A DNA stretch of 64,000 nucleotides from Altibacter sp. HG106 (GCF_028561755.1 NZ_JAQQTD010000002.1:434001-498000); one strand, 5' to 3'. Positions 1 to 8,816 are shown, counted from the stretch's first letter. Program-made: numbers and translations. Notes: a model not told the origin generated them from the letters alone.

Positions 1-312
1 AATACGACAGGATTGACCCGAATGAACACCTTACAGAACATATTAAATGTGAATGACGTGGAGGCCCCGGGGCAGCTTGAAATCTACCCCAATCCCGCAA
101 CCGATTTTATTCAGGTGATGAATACGCGCTACCCTCAATTGGAGTATACATTATTTGATGTGGTAGGGCAGTCCCTACACTCGGGTTCACTCTCGAACAC
201 CCAAAGCGCCATCTCGGTATCCCACCTCACTCAAGGGGTGTATTTTCTTCACCTACGCGATGCCGACAGCGGTGATAGCATCACCAAGAAGATTCTTGTT
301 CAGTCGCGCTAA
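1..312 (+). CDS. C-terminal end of a secreted protein with T9SS type A sorting domain (5' truncated by window)
   Basis: The reading frame is open from base 1, so the gene begins upstream of the window. The visible ~100 residues hold a typical type IX secretion C-terminal sorting domain: an 'IYPNPATDF' motif, a 'TLFDVVGQ' strand, a 'LTQGVYFLHL' strand and a basic end 'TKKILVQSR'. Such domains direct export across the outer membrane and are then cleaved off during anchoring or release. What the missing N-terminal part does cannot be seen. Confidence in the sorting domain is high; the cargo function is unknown. Confidence 0.88.
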   Translation, partial: NTTGLTRMNTLQNILNVNDVEAPGQLEIYPNPATDFIQVMNTRYPQLEYTLFDVVGQSLHSGSLSNTQSAISVSHLTQGVYFLHLRDADSGDSITKKILVQSR

Positions 313-363
313 GAGCATCATAAACCTTTACCGTAACGCACCCATTCCCCCAGGGATTATTCG

Positions 364-371
364 TATTTTTG
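364..371 (+). promoter_or_regulatory. Bacteroidetes -7 box (TATTTTTG) of rlmN
   Basis: TATTTTTG matches the TAnnTTTG consensus perfectly. Transcription would start near 376-378, at or next to the GTG chosen as the rlmN start, so the message may be leaderless. No clear -33 TTG is seen. Confidence 0.55.
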
Positions 372-377
372 CGCATC

Positions 378-1418
378 GTGAAAACTCAAAAGAAAGACAT
401 ACGCGCCCTATCAAAACAAGAACTTCGAGATTTCTTTATCTCCCGAGGGGAAAAGGCATTTCGCGGAAACCAAGTGTATGAATGGTTGTGGAGCAAGGGT
501 ATACACACCTTTGAGGACATGACCAACTTGTCTAAAGAAATGCGCGCCCATCTGGAAGCCGAATTTGTGATCAACCACATTGAGGTGGACAGCCTTCAGA
601 AGAGTCAGGATGGGACGGTAAAGAATGCGGTGAAATTGCACGACGGACTCGTAGTTGAGTCGGTTTTAATTCCTACGAAATCACGAACTACCGCCTGTGT
701 ATCCTCTCAGGTAGGCTGCAGCTTAGACTGTAAATTTTGTGCGACGGCGCGTTTGAAGCGGATGCGAAACTTGAATCCAGATGAGATCTATGACCAAGTA
801 GTGGCTATCGATCGAGAGAGCAGGTTATATCACGACAGACCCTTAAGTAATATCGTCTTTATGGGCATGGGAGAACCCTTGATGAATTATAAGAATGTAT
901 TGGCGAGTATTGATAAGATCACTCAAGATGAAGGACTGGGGATGTCGCCAAAGCGTATTACACTATCTACTTCCGGAGTGCCAAAAATGATCAAGAAGTT
1001 GGCCGATGACGAAGTGAAATTCCATTTGGCGGTTTCGCTGCATTCGGCCATTCAGGAAACCAGAGAGCAGATCATGCCGTTTGCTAAAAACTTTACATTA
1101 GACGATTTACGTGAATCCCTGGAGTACTGGTACGAAAAGACAAAACGCCGCATCACCTATGAATATGTGGTCTGGAAAGGAATTAACGACCAACAACACG
1201 ATATTGACGCCTTGGTACAATTCTGCAAGTATGTGCCCTGTAAGGTGAATTTAATTGAATACAACCCCATTGACGATGGCGATTTTCAACAAGCCGCCGA
1301 TTCTTGTGTAGATCATTACATCAAGGCTTTGGAGCATAATCGTATCCCGGTGACCGTACGACGAAGTCGCGGAAAGGATATTGACGCCGCCTGTGGGCAG
1401 CTAGCGAATAAGCAATAA
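378..1418 (+). CDS. rlmN: 23S rRNA (adenine(2503)-C2)-methyltransferase RlmN
   Basis: Radical-SAM enzyme that methylates C2 of A2503 in 23S rRNA, and of A37 in some tRNAs, in the cytoplasm. The radical-SAM cluster motif CSLDCKFC lies at about residues 114-121, followed by 'GMGEPLMNY', 'STSGV' and the C-terminal 'VTVRRSRGKDIDAACGQL', which carries the methyl-accepting cysteine of this family. The frame is open from TTG 369, but 364-371 looks like the -7 box, and homologues start with M-x-x-KKDIR, so GTG 378 is preferred (346 aa, normal length). It is monocistronic and followed by a strong hairpin terminator shared with the convergent gene. Confidence 0.95.
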   Translation: MKTQKKDIRALSKQELRDFFISRGEKAFRGNQVYEWLWSKGIHTFEDMTNLSKEMRAHLEAEFVINHIEVDSLQKSQDGTVKNAVKLHDGLVVESVLIPTKSRTTACVSSQVGCSLDCKFCATARLKRMRNLNPDEIYDQVVAIDRESRLYHDRPLSNIVFMGMGEPLMNYKNVLASIDKITQDEGLGMSPKRITLSTSGVPKMIKKLADDEVKFHLAVSLHSAIQETREQIMPFAKNFTLDDLRESLEYWYEKTKRRITYEYVVWKGINDQQHDIDALVQFCKYVPCKVNLIEYNPIDDGDFQQAADSCVDHYIKALEHNRIPVTVRRSRGKDIDAACGQLANKQ

Positions 1419-1447
1419 AAAAACGGCTTCAATTGAAGCCGTTTTTT
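1417..1447. terminator. Bidirectional rho-independent terminator
   Basis: A perfect stem (AACGGCTTC / GAAGCCGTT) with a 4-base AATT loop is flanked by A-run and T-run. It sits between the convergent rlmN and the leftward secreted-protein gene and can serve both. Confidence 0.85.
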
Positions 1448-1468
1448 ATTATTTAAAAGCTGTAGTGC

Positions 1469-2356
1469 TTATCGCTTAACGATTTTGAATGACTTAGTCT
1501 GTCCTTCGATGGTAACATTAGCAATGTAAACACCAGCGTTCAAAGCTGAAATACTTACAGTTTCGCTAGATGTTGAAAGCTTTTGAGACACTACTTGCTG
1601 TCCAAGTACGTTGAACAAAACAACGTTGCTCATTGGAGCACCTGAACGCAATTCAAGATCTGTAGCAGTTACAGAATGTGTAAAATTTTGGAATACATTA
1701 TCTTCTACACCGAAAGTAGTAGCTTCAACACTCCAATCATCAGTTTGAAGGACAAATGAATCTGAACCTAAGTAATGAAGTGCAATGTAAACAACTTCAC
1801 CTTCATACGCAGAGATGTCAAAAGTGTACTCAGTATAGTCAAGTGGAGCTTCTTGTACACCACCCGTTAAATCTTCCGTGAAATCAGCTTGTGCAGTTCC
1901 TGTAGTAGAAAGTAGTACTTCAAATCGCTCAAGTCCGAACGCATCCGTTACCGACTTTGCCCACATTGTGAAGGAAGTTCCTCCAGAAGCACCGGTAAGA
2001 TTAATCGCAGGTGTAATAAAGTAATCATCGTTCTGCGGCGCACCACTTACGTCTCCTGTTGCTGCAACAAAATACAATCCTTTGTCACCTGTTCTCGCAT
2101 CCCACGCAGTACCTGTAGCCGGAGGCGTAGTAGCAGATGGGTTGAATACGATTCCAGTTCCGGTATATCCTTCATTCGTAAAATCATAGTCTGCTGAACC
2201 GTAGGTGCTGTCTCCGTCGTTATCAATTTGAGAGAATCCGCCAATTCCTGAAATCGCGAAATCATCGTAAGACTCAAATCCTTCTTCCCAAACAGTTGTT
2301 TGAGCATTCATAGTAAAAACAGCAAACAAGGCTGCTAAAAAAGTAATTTTCTTCAT
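1469..2356 (-). CDS. Secreted protein with cleaved-adhesin-like (choice-of-anchor J) domain and T9SS sorting domain
   Basis: A 295-residue exported protein. Residues 1-18 form a signal peptide ending 'MNAQ'. The body (about 20-205) has the pattern of choice-of-anchor J / cleaved adhesin domains: 'EEGFESYDDF' at the start, 'YFITPAINL' in the middle, and 'YIALHY' plus 'DDWSVE' near the end, which are jelly-roll beta-sandwich hallmarks. The last ~75 residues are a T9SS type A sorting domain ('LFNVLGQQV', 'LNAGVYIANV', 'KSFKIVKR'). It is likely a surface-attached or released binding protein of unknown ligand, expressed alone from a near-consensus -7 box. Confidence 0.82.
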   Translation of the reverse strand: MKKITFLAALFAVFTMNAQTTVWEEGFESYDDFAISGIGGFSQIDNDGDSTYGSADYDFTNEGYTGTGIVFNPSATTPPATGTAWDARTGDKGLYFVAATGDVSGAPQNDDYFITPAINLTGASGGTSFTMWAKSVTDAFGLERFEVLLSTTGTAQADFTEDLTGGVQEAPLDYTEYTFDISAYEGEVVYIALHYLGSDSFVLQTDDWSVEATTFGVEDNVFQNFTHSVTATDLELRSGAPMSNVVLFNVLGQQVVSQKLSTSSETVSISALNAGVYIANVTIEGQTKSFKIVKR

Positions 2357-2386
2357 AATTATTTTTGTAAGAGTTAATATAAGGGC

Positions 2387-2394
2387 TAAAGATA
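2387..2394 (-). promoter_or_regulatory. Probable -7 box (TATCTTTA) of the secreted protein gene
   Basis: Read leftwards the sequence is TATCTTTA, one mismatch from TAnnTTTG, about 31 bases before the leftward ATG at 2356. This gives a leader of about 25 nt. Confidence 0.4.
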
Positions 2395-2438
2395 GGGAAA
2401 TGAAAGGATTCTAGCATATAATATTTTCATAAATAATG

Positions 2439-2446
2439 TACTTTTA
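2439..2446 (+). promoter_or_regulatory. Probable -7 box (TACTTTTA) of the polyprenyl synthase gene
   Basis: One mismatch from TAnnTTTG. It overlaps the ATG at 2446, which favours the in-frame ATG at 2455 as the true start. Confidence 0.4.
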
Positions 2447-2454
2447 TGCCCCGC

Positions 2455-3432
2455 ATGAAGGTAGTATCACAAATAAAACTTCCCATTGAGGTAGAGATGG
2501 AGCGATTCGAGAAAAAGTTTTCGGGCGCTATGTCTTCCAAAGTCTCACTTCTCAACAAGATCACACATTACGTAGTAAATCGCAAAGGAAAACAAATGCG
2601 GCCCATGTTCGTCTTTTTGATCGCAAAAATGACCGGCAATGGCGAAGTGTTAGAACGCACCTATCGTGGGGCTTCCGTTATTGAGTTGATTCACACCGCT
2701 ACCCTGGTGCACGACGATGTGGTAGACGATAGTAACCGACGCCGCGGCTTTTTCTCTATCAATGCATTGTGGAAGAATAAAATTGCGGTGTTGGTGGGGG
2801 ATTACCTTCTTTCCAAAGGCTTGTTGCTTTCCATTGATAACGACGATTTTGATTTACTGAAGATCATTTCCGTAGCCGTACGGGAAATGAGCGAAGGCGA
2901 ATTACTTCAAATTGAAAAGGCGAGAAAACTCGATATTACCGAAGACGTTTATTTTGAGATCATTCGCCAGAAAACAGCAACCCTTATCGCTGCGTGCTGT
3001 GCGATGGGGGCGCAATCGGTAGACGCTCCGGCCGAGGAGGTCGAAAAAATGCGGCTCTTTGGGGAAAAAATTGGGATCGCCTTTCAAATTAAGGACGATC
3101 TTTTTGATTATGGTACTGCCAAGATCGGGAAACCTACCGGAATCGATATTAAAGAACAAAAGATGACGCTTCCACTGATTTACGCTCTCAATAACTGTTC
3201 AGAATCAGAAAAACGCTGGGTGATCAATTCCGTAAAAAATCACAATACCGATAAGAAACGGGTAAACGAAGTGATACAGTTTGTAAAAGATGCCGGAGGA
3301 TTGGACTATGCCGTTCAGAAAATGAAATCCTATCGCGATGAAGCGCTGGCCATTCTCCAGTCGTATCCTGAGAGTCCGTATCGCGCGTCGCTCATCATAA
3401 TGGTGAATTACGTCATAGACCGAAATAAATAA
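2455..3432 (+). CDS. Polyprenyl (octaprenyl-type) diphosphate synthase
   Basis: Trans-isoprenyl diphosphate synthase that elongates allylic diphosphates with IPP, most likely to make the menaquinone side chain. Both Mg-binding aspartate-rich motifs are present: DDVVDD at about 87-92 inside 'LVHDDVVDD', and DDLFD at about 214-218 inside 'QIKDDLFDYG'. 'GKQMRP' near residue 45 is the IPP-binding GK-R motif. Length (325 aa) is normal for the family. ATG 2455 is chosen over ATG 2446 because the probable promoter overlaps the latter and homologues begin MKxVSQIK. Chain length cannot be read with certainty. Confidence 0.9.
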   Translation: MKVVSQIKLPIEVEMERFEKKFSGAMSSKVSLLNKITHYVVNRKGKQMRPMFVFLIAKMTGNGEVLERTYRGASVIELIHTATLVHDDVVDDSNRRRGFFSINALWKNKIAVLVGDYLLSKGLLLSIDNDDFDLLKIISVAVREMSEGELLQIEKARKLDITEDVYFEIIRQKTATLIAACCAMGAQSVDAPAEEVEKMRLFGEKIGIAFQIKDDLFDYGTAKIGKPTGIDIKEQKMTLPLIYALNNCSESEKRWVINSVKNHNTDKKRVNEVIQFVKDAGGLDYAVQKMKSYRDEALAILQSYPESPYRASLIIMVNYVIDRNK

Positions 3433-3509
3433 TTTTTTTTAGCCTCAGGCAACCATTAATGAAAAAGGCGCGTCTATAGTAATAGAAGCATCTCATAACA
3501 CACCCTTTA

Positions 3510-4076
3510 GTGAAAGTTGTAGCGCTACATACCAATTACAAGAAGCACATAAAAAGAGCATTGCAGGGCAATCGCCGCGCGCAGTACGAATTGTACCAAT
3601 GCTTCGCTCCCAAAATGTTAAGTGTGTGTAGACAGTATTTGAAGTCGGTGGAACTAGCGGAAGAGGTGATGAGCAACGGGTTCTTAAAAGTGTTCACGCG
3701 CTTGGATTCGTTTAAGCATGAAGGAAGTTTTGAAGGATGGATCCGCAGGATCATGGTGAACGAATGTATTTCGCAGTTGCGGAAGGAAAAACGCCTGCAT
3801 TTCCAGGAACCGGAAGGTATTGAAAATAGCGCCGCACATGTAAGTTACATGGAAACCGAACTGGAAGTAGAGGTCATTCAAAAGTTGATCGATGCCCTGC
3901 CGGACGGCTACCGAACCGTATTTGTGTTATATGCGATAGAAGGATATAAGCACGGAGAGATCGCAGAAATGCTTCAGATTTCGGAAAACACTTCCAAATC
4001 GCAACTACACAAGGCGCGCAAAGAATTACAAGAAAAGTTGAACGTATTAAAGAATACCCATTATGGCACCCGTTGA
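3510..4076 (+). CDS. ECF RNA polymerase sigma-70 factor
   Basis: A 188-residue extracytoplasmic-function sigma factor. Region 2 lies at about 25-90 ('AEEVMSNGFLKVF', 'GWIRRIMVNECI') and region 4 at about 130-180 ('LPDGYRTVFVLYAIEGY', 'EIAEMLQISENTSKSQLHKAR'). The start is GTG 3510. The next gene overlaps its last 14 bases and encodes a single-pass membrane protein with a cytoplasmic N-terminal domain, so the pair is probably sigma factor and anti-sigma partner. The stimulus is not visible. Confidence 0.9.
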   Translation: MKVVALHTNYKKHIKRALQGNRRAQYELYQCFAPKMLSVCRQYLKSVELAEEVMSNGFLKVFTRLDSFKHEGSFEGWIRRIMVNECISQLRKEKRLHFQEPEGIENSAAHVSYMETELEVEVIQKLIDALPDGYRTVFVLYAIEGYKHGEIAEMLQISENTSKSQLHKARKELQEKLNVLKNTHYGTR

Positions 4077-4854
4077 TTTTGAAAAACAGATGCGTGAGAA
4101 GTTGCAAGAGCGGGAACTCACCCCAAATCCTGAAACATGGAGCAAACTGGAGCAGCAACTGGCACTTCAGGAAAAGCCAACAAGAACGTTGATCCGTCCT
4201 TGGGCGGTTGCGGCAGCCGTGATCACCATCGTATTGTTAAGTGTTTGGTGGTTACGCCCTACGGCGGAAGTGGCGACTCCTTTGGTAACCAATCCTGAAG
4301 TGCAAGAGGAAGCTCCGTTGTTTGAGAAAGAAATATTGCAGACGCCGGATAGCGACATAGCTTCGGAATCGGTTGTCGAGAAGAAGCAAGCGGAAATCAA
4401 GACAACACCTTCCGAAGAAATAGCAACCACGAACACTATGAGCACTACCGCTTCCGAAGAAAAGCAGTCACAAATCATGCTGTCGCCAGAAGCGAAGGAA
4501 GCGATCGCTAGTGCTGTAGAGGCACCTAAGGAAACACCTTTGATCACCGAATCGATAGCGCAAAACGTAACCTTTGAGGAGCAAAAGATCGATGAAATTG
4601 TTACGCAGGTGAAGCTTTTGCAGCAGCAGAACAAAACAGTGACAACGGCCGAAATTGAAACCTTGATGGCAGCCGCTCAACAGGAAATTAAATCAAACCA
4701 ACTGTTTAAGGAAGGCGGTTTTGAAGTAGATGCCACGGCCTTGTTACAGGAAGTAGAAACCGAATTAGAACGCAGTTTTAGAGACAAAGTATTTGACGCG
4801 CTTGGCAAAGGATTTGAAAAAATTAGAACCGCCGTTGCCGAACGGAATCAATAA
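4063..4854 (+). CDS. Single-pass membrane protein, putative anti-sigma partner
   Basis: A 263-residue protein with a short basic and acidic N-terminal region, one transmembrane helix at about 46-64 ('AVAAAVITIVLLSVWWL'), and a long Glu/Thr-rich periplasmic part predicted as coiled and disordered. It overlaps the ECF sigma gene by 14 bases, so the two are translationally coupled. The topology fits Bacteroidetes anti-sigma-like proteins, but no zinc-binding anti-sigma motif is visible, so the role is inferred from position. A gene for an outer-membrane barrel follows 48 bases downstream. Confidence 0.6.
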   Translation: MAPVDFEKQMREKLQERELTPNPETWSKLEQQLALQEKPTRTLIRPWAVAAAVITIVLLSVWWLRPTAEVATPLVTNPEVQEEAPLFEKEILQTPDSDIASESVVEKKQAEIKTTPSEEIATTNTMSTTASEEKQSQIMLSPEAKEAIASAVEAPKETPLITESIAQNVTFEEQKIDEIVTQVKLLQQQNKTVTTAEIETLMAAAQQEIKSNQLFKEGGFEVDATALLQEVETELERSFRDKVFDALGKGFEKIRTAVAERNQ

Positions 4855-4902
4855 AGCAAAACATCAATCACGCCCGGTTCCGGGCACTAAATCACGAACA
4901 GT

Positions 4903-5961
4903 ATGAAATTAATTACGCTAAGTATCGCAATCGCGATGTGGGTAACTGCGGCCTTTACCGCGGCAGCCCAGGAGAAGAATGAAGAGACCTTACAGATCTT
5001 GGAACAAACCAAAGAGAAGGTTACTCAAGAAGAGAAAGACGCTCTAAAAGTAGAAGTTGAAGCCATTATCGAACAGCAGGAGCGCAATCTGATTACCGCT
5101 GAAGAAGCTGAGCTTCGGAAAAAGAAGGCGGCTGAAAAGCACGCGCTCAACATTGAAAATCGTTTAGCGATCATCAATAACAAGATTGAGCTGTTGCAGC
5201 GAAACGGTACCGATACCTCGTTGGATGACGACGATCGGTTGGTGCTATCGGTAGGGTGGGGAGATCGAGGTGATTCGCCTTTCGTATTCTTGGGACCTAA
5301 AAATAGACAACGCCCCTATGATCGGCGCACCACCAGCGATTTTGTCTTAGCGGTGGGGTTTAACAATGCAATTACCGAAGGGCAATCCTTAGACGATTCT
5401 CCCTATAAGTTAGGCGGAAGTCGCTTTGCCGAACTAGGTTGGGCCTGGAAAACCCGGGTCTTTCAGGAATCGAACTGGCTGCGCATCAAATACGGGATTT
5501 CGTTTCAATTCAATGGTCTCAAACCAGAAAATAACCAATATTTGGTAGATACGGGGTCTCAAACCGAGTTGCAGACCTATCCCATCGAGCTGGATAAATC
5601 GAAATTCCGCTTAGACAATTTAGTGGTGCCGATTCACTTTGAATTTGGCCCCTCTAAAAAGATCGAAGGCGAAAATTACTTCCGCTACGATACCCACAAC
5701 CAAATTAAAGTAGGATTGGGAGGGTATGCCGGAATTAAATTGGGCGCACGCCAAAAGTTAAAGTACGAGGTGGACGGCCAGGATATTAAAGAGAAGCAAA
5801 AAAGCAGTTTTAATACCAACAACTTTATCTATGGGGTAAGTGCCTATTTGGGCTGGCGCGATACCGCATTGTATGTGAAATACGACCTCAACACTATTTT
5901 TAAAGACAATCCTGTAGAACAACGCAATATTTCACTCGGACTCCGTTTCGATATGGATTAG
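4903..5961 (+). CDS. Outer-membrane beta-barrel protein with N-terminal coiled coil
   Basis: A signal peptide (1-22, ending 'TAAAQ') is followed by a Glu/Lys-rich coiled coil at about 25-100. The rest consists of alternating strands rich in aromatic and charged residues and ends in 'NISLGLRFDMD', typical of an outer-membrane barrel. It is the third gene of the sigma / anti-sigma-like operon and may be a target or sensor of that pathway. No closer function can be named. Confidence 0.65.
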   Translation: MKLITLSIAIAMWVTAAFTAAAQEKNEETLQILEQTKEKVTQEEKDALKVEVEAIIEQQERNLITAEEAELRKKKAAEKHALNIENRLAIINNKIELLQRNGTDTSLDDDDRLVLSVGWGDRGDSPFVFLGPKNRQRPYDRRTTSDFVLAVGFNNAITEGQSLDDSPYKLGGSRFAELGWAWKTRVFQESNWLRIKYGISFQFNGLKPENNQYLVDTGSQTELQTYPIELDKSKFRLDNLVVPIHFEFGPSKKIEGENYFRYDTHNQIKVGLGGYAGIKLGARQKLKYEVDGQDIKEKQKSSFNTNNFIYGVSAYLGWRDTALYVKYDLNTIFKDNPVEQRNISLGLRFDMD

Positions 5962-5979
5962 CCAGAGATTTCCGAACCT

Positions 5980-6013
5980 GCAAAAAGACCTCCTTCAAGA
6001 GGTCTTTTTTTGC
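5980..6013. terminator. Rho-independent terminator after the sigma factor operon
   Basis: The stem AAAAAGACCTC / GAGGTCTTTTT with a short loop is followed by a T-run. It ends the 3510-5961 operon. Confidence 0.85.
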
Positions 6014-6022
6014 TTGAAATCG

Positions 6023-6030
6023 TATTTTTA
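6023..6030 (+). promoter_or_regulatory. Probable -7 box (TATTTTTA) of dnaG
   Basis: One mismatch from TAnnTTTG, placed 17 bases before ATG 6047. It argues against the upstream in-frame TTG at 6014 as the start. Confidence 0.4.
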
Positions 6031-6046
6031 CGACAAGAAACTTCCT

Positions 6047-8017
6047 ATGATATCCAAAACCACCATTGATGCCGTATTTGATGCCGCTCGCGTAGAAGAG
6101 GTGATTGGTGATTTTGTGCAACTGAAGAAATCCGGAAGTAACTACAAGGGGCTGAGTCCGTTTACCGATGAGCGCACGCCCAGTTTTATGGTGTCACCGG
6201 TAAAGCAGATCTGGAAAGATTTTTCCAGCGGAAAAGGCGGAAGCGTGGTTTCTTTTTTGATGGAACACGAGCATTTCAGTTACCCTGAAGCCATTAAATA
6301 TTTGGCTAAAAAATACGGGATCGAAATCGAAGAAACCGAACAAACCGACGAGCAAAAACAGCAAGCCACCGAACGGGAAAGTCTGTATTTGGTTAGCGAA
6401 TTTGCTAGAGAATATTTTCACAAAACCCTTTTGAAGACCGAAGCGGGAAAGGCGATTGGACTTACCTACTTCAAAGAACGCGGCTTTTCCGACGAGACCA
6501 TAAAAAAATTCGACTTAGGATATTCGCCCAATGTTTGGGATGCCTTTACTTCCGAAGCGATCAAAAAAGGATATCAGCTAGAATTTTTAGAGAAAACAGG
6601 TCTTACCATTGTTAAAGAAGAAAAGCAATTCGACCGTTTTAAAGGCAGAGTGATGTTTCCCATCAAAAGCATGAGCGGAAGAACGCTTGGGTTTGGAGGA
6701 AGAACTCTGACCAGTGATAAGAAAGTTGCCAAATACCTTAATTCTCCTGAAAGCGATATCTATCACAAAAGCAAGGTTCTCTACGGAATTTATGAAGCCA
6801 AACAAGCCATTGCCAAAGAAGATCGTTGTTATTTGGTGGAAGGCTATACCGATGTGATCCAGCTGCATCAAAGCGGTGTCGAGAACGTGGTGTCTTCTTC
6901 AGGTACGGCGCTTACGCCCGAACAAATTAGGCTCATCAATCGACTCACCAACAACATTACCGTATTGTTTGATGGTGATGCAGCAGGATTGCGTGCCTCG
7001 CTTCGGGGTGTCGACCTAATTTTGGAACAAGGCATGAACGTGCGTATTTGTACGTTTCCGGAAGGGGAAGACCCCGATAGTTTTGCGCGTTCGCACTCGC
7101 GGGAAGAGATTCGTGAATACATTACCAACGAGTCTCGCGACTTTATCGATTTTAAGGCGAGCTTATTAGCTTCCGAAGCAAAGAACGATCCGGTCAAGAA
7201 AGCGGAAACCATACGGGATATGGTGGTGAGTATTTCCAAAATTCCGGATGTTATAAAACGCGAAGTGTATATCAAAGAGTGCGCGCGGATTATGGATATT
7301 AGTGAAGAGGTCCTCTTTAGTTCGTTAGCGCAAATGCTTCAGAAAGAACAGCGCGATGCCGCCCGAACCTCTCGTAAAGAAAAGGCGCAACAAACTATGA
7401 ATGTGGTTGCGCAAGAGCACACTCCGGCGACCAAGATCGATGAGCAGTACGAGCTAGAGCAGAAAATTATTCAGTTGCTCTTGCTGTATGGTTCTGAAGA
7501 GGAGGAATTTGAAGAATTGATATTAGAAGCTGATGAAGATGGCAATATCGCCTTTCAGCCCGAACAAATGACTGCCAAGGTGTTTGAGAAGGTTTATTTG
7601 GATCTTCAGGAAGATGAAATCGAATTTGCCAATCAAGGCTTTCGCGAGTTGTATGCGGCCATCATCGAACGGCTCAACCAACAACAGGAATTAGCGGTCG
7701 ATCAATTTGTAAACACCTTGCCTTCGGAGAAGGCAGCCACCGTAACGCACATCTTGATGGAGGAAGAGCGGCACCGGTTACACAATTGGGAAGGCAAAGA
7801 TATTTTTGTGAAAGAGAAAAAGCACACTATTTCTCAAGTAGTGAGCGAGACCATCCTTAATTTTAGACGGTATTTGGTAAATCGAAAGATAGAAGAACTG
7901 TCTGAAGAGCTGAAAGAACTGGAAGCGGAAGAAGCAAAGCGAGAAAGTCTGCAAGATGTGATCGATTATCAAACCTTGAAAAAACTACTTTCCGAAAAAC
8001 TCAATCGAGTCCTTTAA
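6047..8017 (+). CDS. dnaG: DNA primase DnaG with zinc-less N-terminal domain
   Basis: Makes RNA primers for chromosome replication. Domain order: N-terminal zinc-ribbon-like fold (about 1-100), catalytic core with Toprim (about 255-340; 'YLVEGYTDVI' with the catalytic Glu and 'LFDGDAAG' with metal-binding Asp residues), and a helical C-terminal helicase-binding region (about 440-656). In the N-terminal domain the CHC2 positions are filled by S37, T40, D58 and S61, so none of the four zinc ligands remains although the fold motif 'ERTPSFMVSP' is conserved. ATG 6047 is taken as start because the probable promoter lies just upstream. The stop codon abuts the convergent regulator gene. Confidence 0.95.
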   Translation: MISKTTIDAVFDAARVEEVIGDFVQLKKSGSNYKGLSPFTDERTPSFMVSPVKQIWKDFSSGKGGSVVSFLMEHEHFSYPEAIKYLAKKYGIEIEETEQTDEQKQQATERESLYLVSEFAREYFHKTLLKTEAGKAIGLTYFKERGFSDETIKKFDLGYSPNVWDAFTSEAIKKGYQLEFLEKTGLTIVKEEKQFDRFKGRVMFPIKSMSGRTLGFGGRTLTSDKKVAKYLNSPESDIYHKSKVLYGIYEAKQAIAKEDRCYLVEGYTDVIQLHQSGVENVVSSSGTALTPEQIRLINRLTNNITVLFDGDAAGLRASLRGVDLILEQGMNVRICTFPEGEDPDSFARSHSREEIREYITNESRDFIDFKASLLASEAKNDPVKKAETIRDMVVSISKIPDVIKREVYIKECARIMDISEEVLFSSLAQMLQKEQRDAARTSRKEKAQQTMNVVAQEHTPATKIDEQYELEQKIIQLLLLYGSEEEEFEELILEADEDGNIAFQPEQMTAKVFEKVYLDLQEDEIEFANQGFRELYAAIIERLNQQQELAVDQFVNTLPSEKAATVTHILMEEERHRLHNWEGKDIFVKEKKHTISQVVSETILNFRRYLVNRKIEELSEELKELEAEEAKRESLQDVIDYQTLKKLLSEKLNRVL

Positions 8018-8650
8018 TTATCCAAACTGAAACATCCGGGATTGGTGGATCAGATCGGCCAGATTATCAACTTTCAATTTTTTCAACAGCCGCGTCTTGT
8101 AGGTGCTTACCGTTTTCTCATTGATGTTGAGTTCGTTCGCAATATCCTTATTGCGTTTACCACTAGAGAGCAAATTTAGCACTTCAATTTCCCGTGATGA
8201 TAATTTTTTGTAGCGGCTAATCGCAGAAGATTCTCCTACATTGCGCTTGGTAAAGGTAGAGGTGAGTTCTTCGTTCAGGAAGATACCTCCTTTGGCGATC
8301 TGCCGAATCGCTTTCAGAAATAGTTTCGTAGAAGCGGTCTTCGGAACGTAGCCCGCTGCCCCAGACTTGATCGCACGAAGCGCATAAATTTCTTCGGGAT
8401 GAATGGAGAAGATCAACACTCTGGTTTCCGGGAATTGTGTCTTTATACTGCGCAATGCATTGATGCCACTAATCTGCGGCATGTCAATTTCCATAATAAG
8501 GATATCCGGTTGTTCCTTTTCAAGGTATTTGTACAGTTCGTCCCCGTTATTGGCCTTCGCGATAATTTCAAAGCTACCTTCTTGATCCAGCATGCATGAA
8601 ATCCCTTTACGGACAACAGGATGATGATCTGCTATTAAGATTTTTTTCAT
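8018..8650 (-). CDS. LuxR/NarL-type response regulator with degenerate receiver
   Basis: A 210-residue two-domain protein: receiver (about 3-120) and GerE/LuxR helix-turn-helix (about 145-205; 'LSSREIEVLNLLSSGKRNKDIANEL' spans the recognition region). The receiver keeps the switch Ser in 'VLIFS' and Lys in 'YVPK'. The phospho-acceptor position in 'LIMEIDMP' is Glu54 instead of Asp, and the second acidic pocket residue ('ADHHP' instead of ADDHP) is His9. It is therefore probably regulated without ordinary phosphotransfer or is permanently active. No histidine kinase is adjacent. The target genes are unknown. Confidence 0.88.
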   Translation of the reverse strand: MKKILIADHHPVVRKGISCMLDQEGSFEIIAKANNGDELYKYLEKEQPDILIMEIDMPQISGINALRSIKTQFPETRVLIFSIHPEEIYALRAIKSGAAGYVPKTASTKLFLKAIRQIAKGGIFLNEELTSTFTKRNVGESSAISRYKKLSSREIEVLNLLSSGKRNKDIANELNINEKTVSTYKTRLLKKLKVDNLADLIHQSRMFQFG

Positions 8651-8816
8651 TCCTTCCTATATTTTAAGTAACCACTTAGAACAACAGGGGAGGCAGTTAT
8701 AAGTGTGAGGTTTTGTTAATTTGTAATATAAATACTACAAAATCAAAGCTAAAAAAAAGGTAGGAAGCACCGTGGAAATTTCGTTCAACGTACAGAAAAC
8801 TCGTTAAAACAACGTA

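Noticed and set aside
4167-4634. Leftward 155-residue ORF inside the putative anti-sigma gene
   Set aside because: Ser/Val/Ile-rich shadow frame of a Glu/Thr-rich coding strand, no start context.
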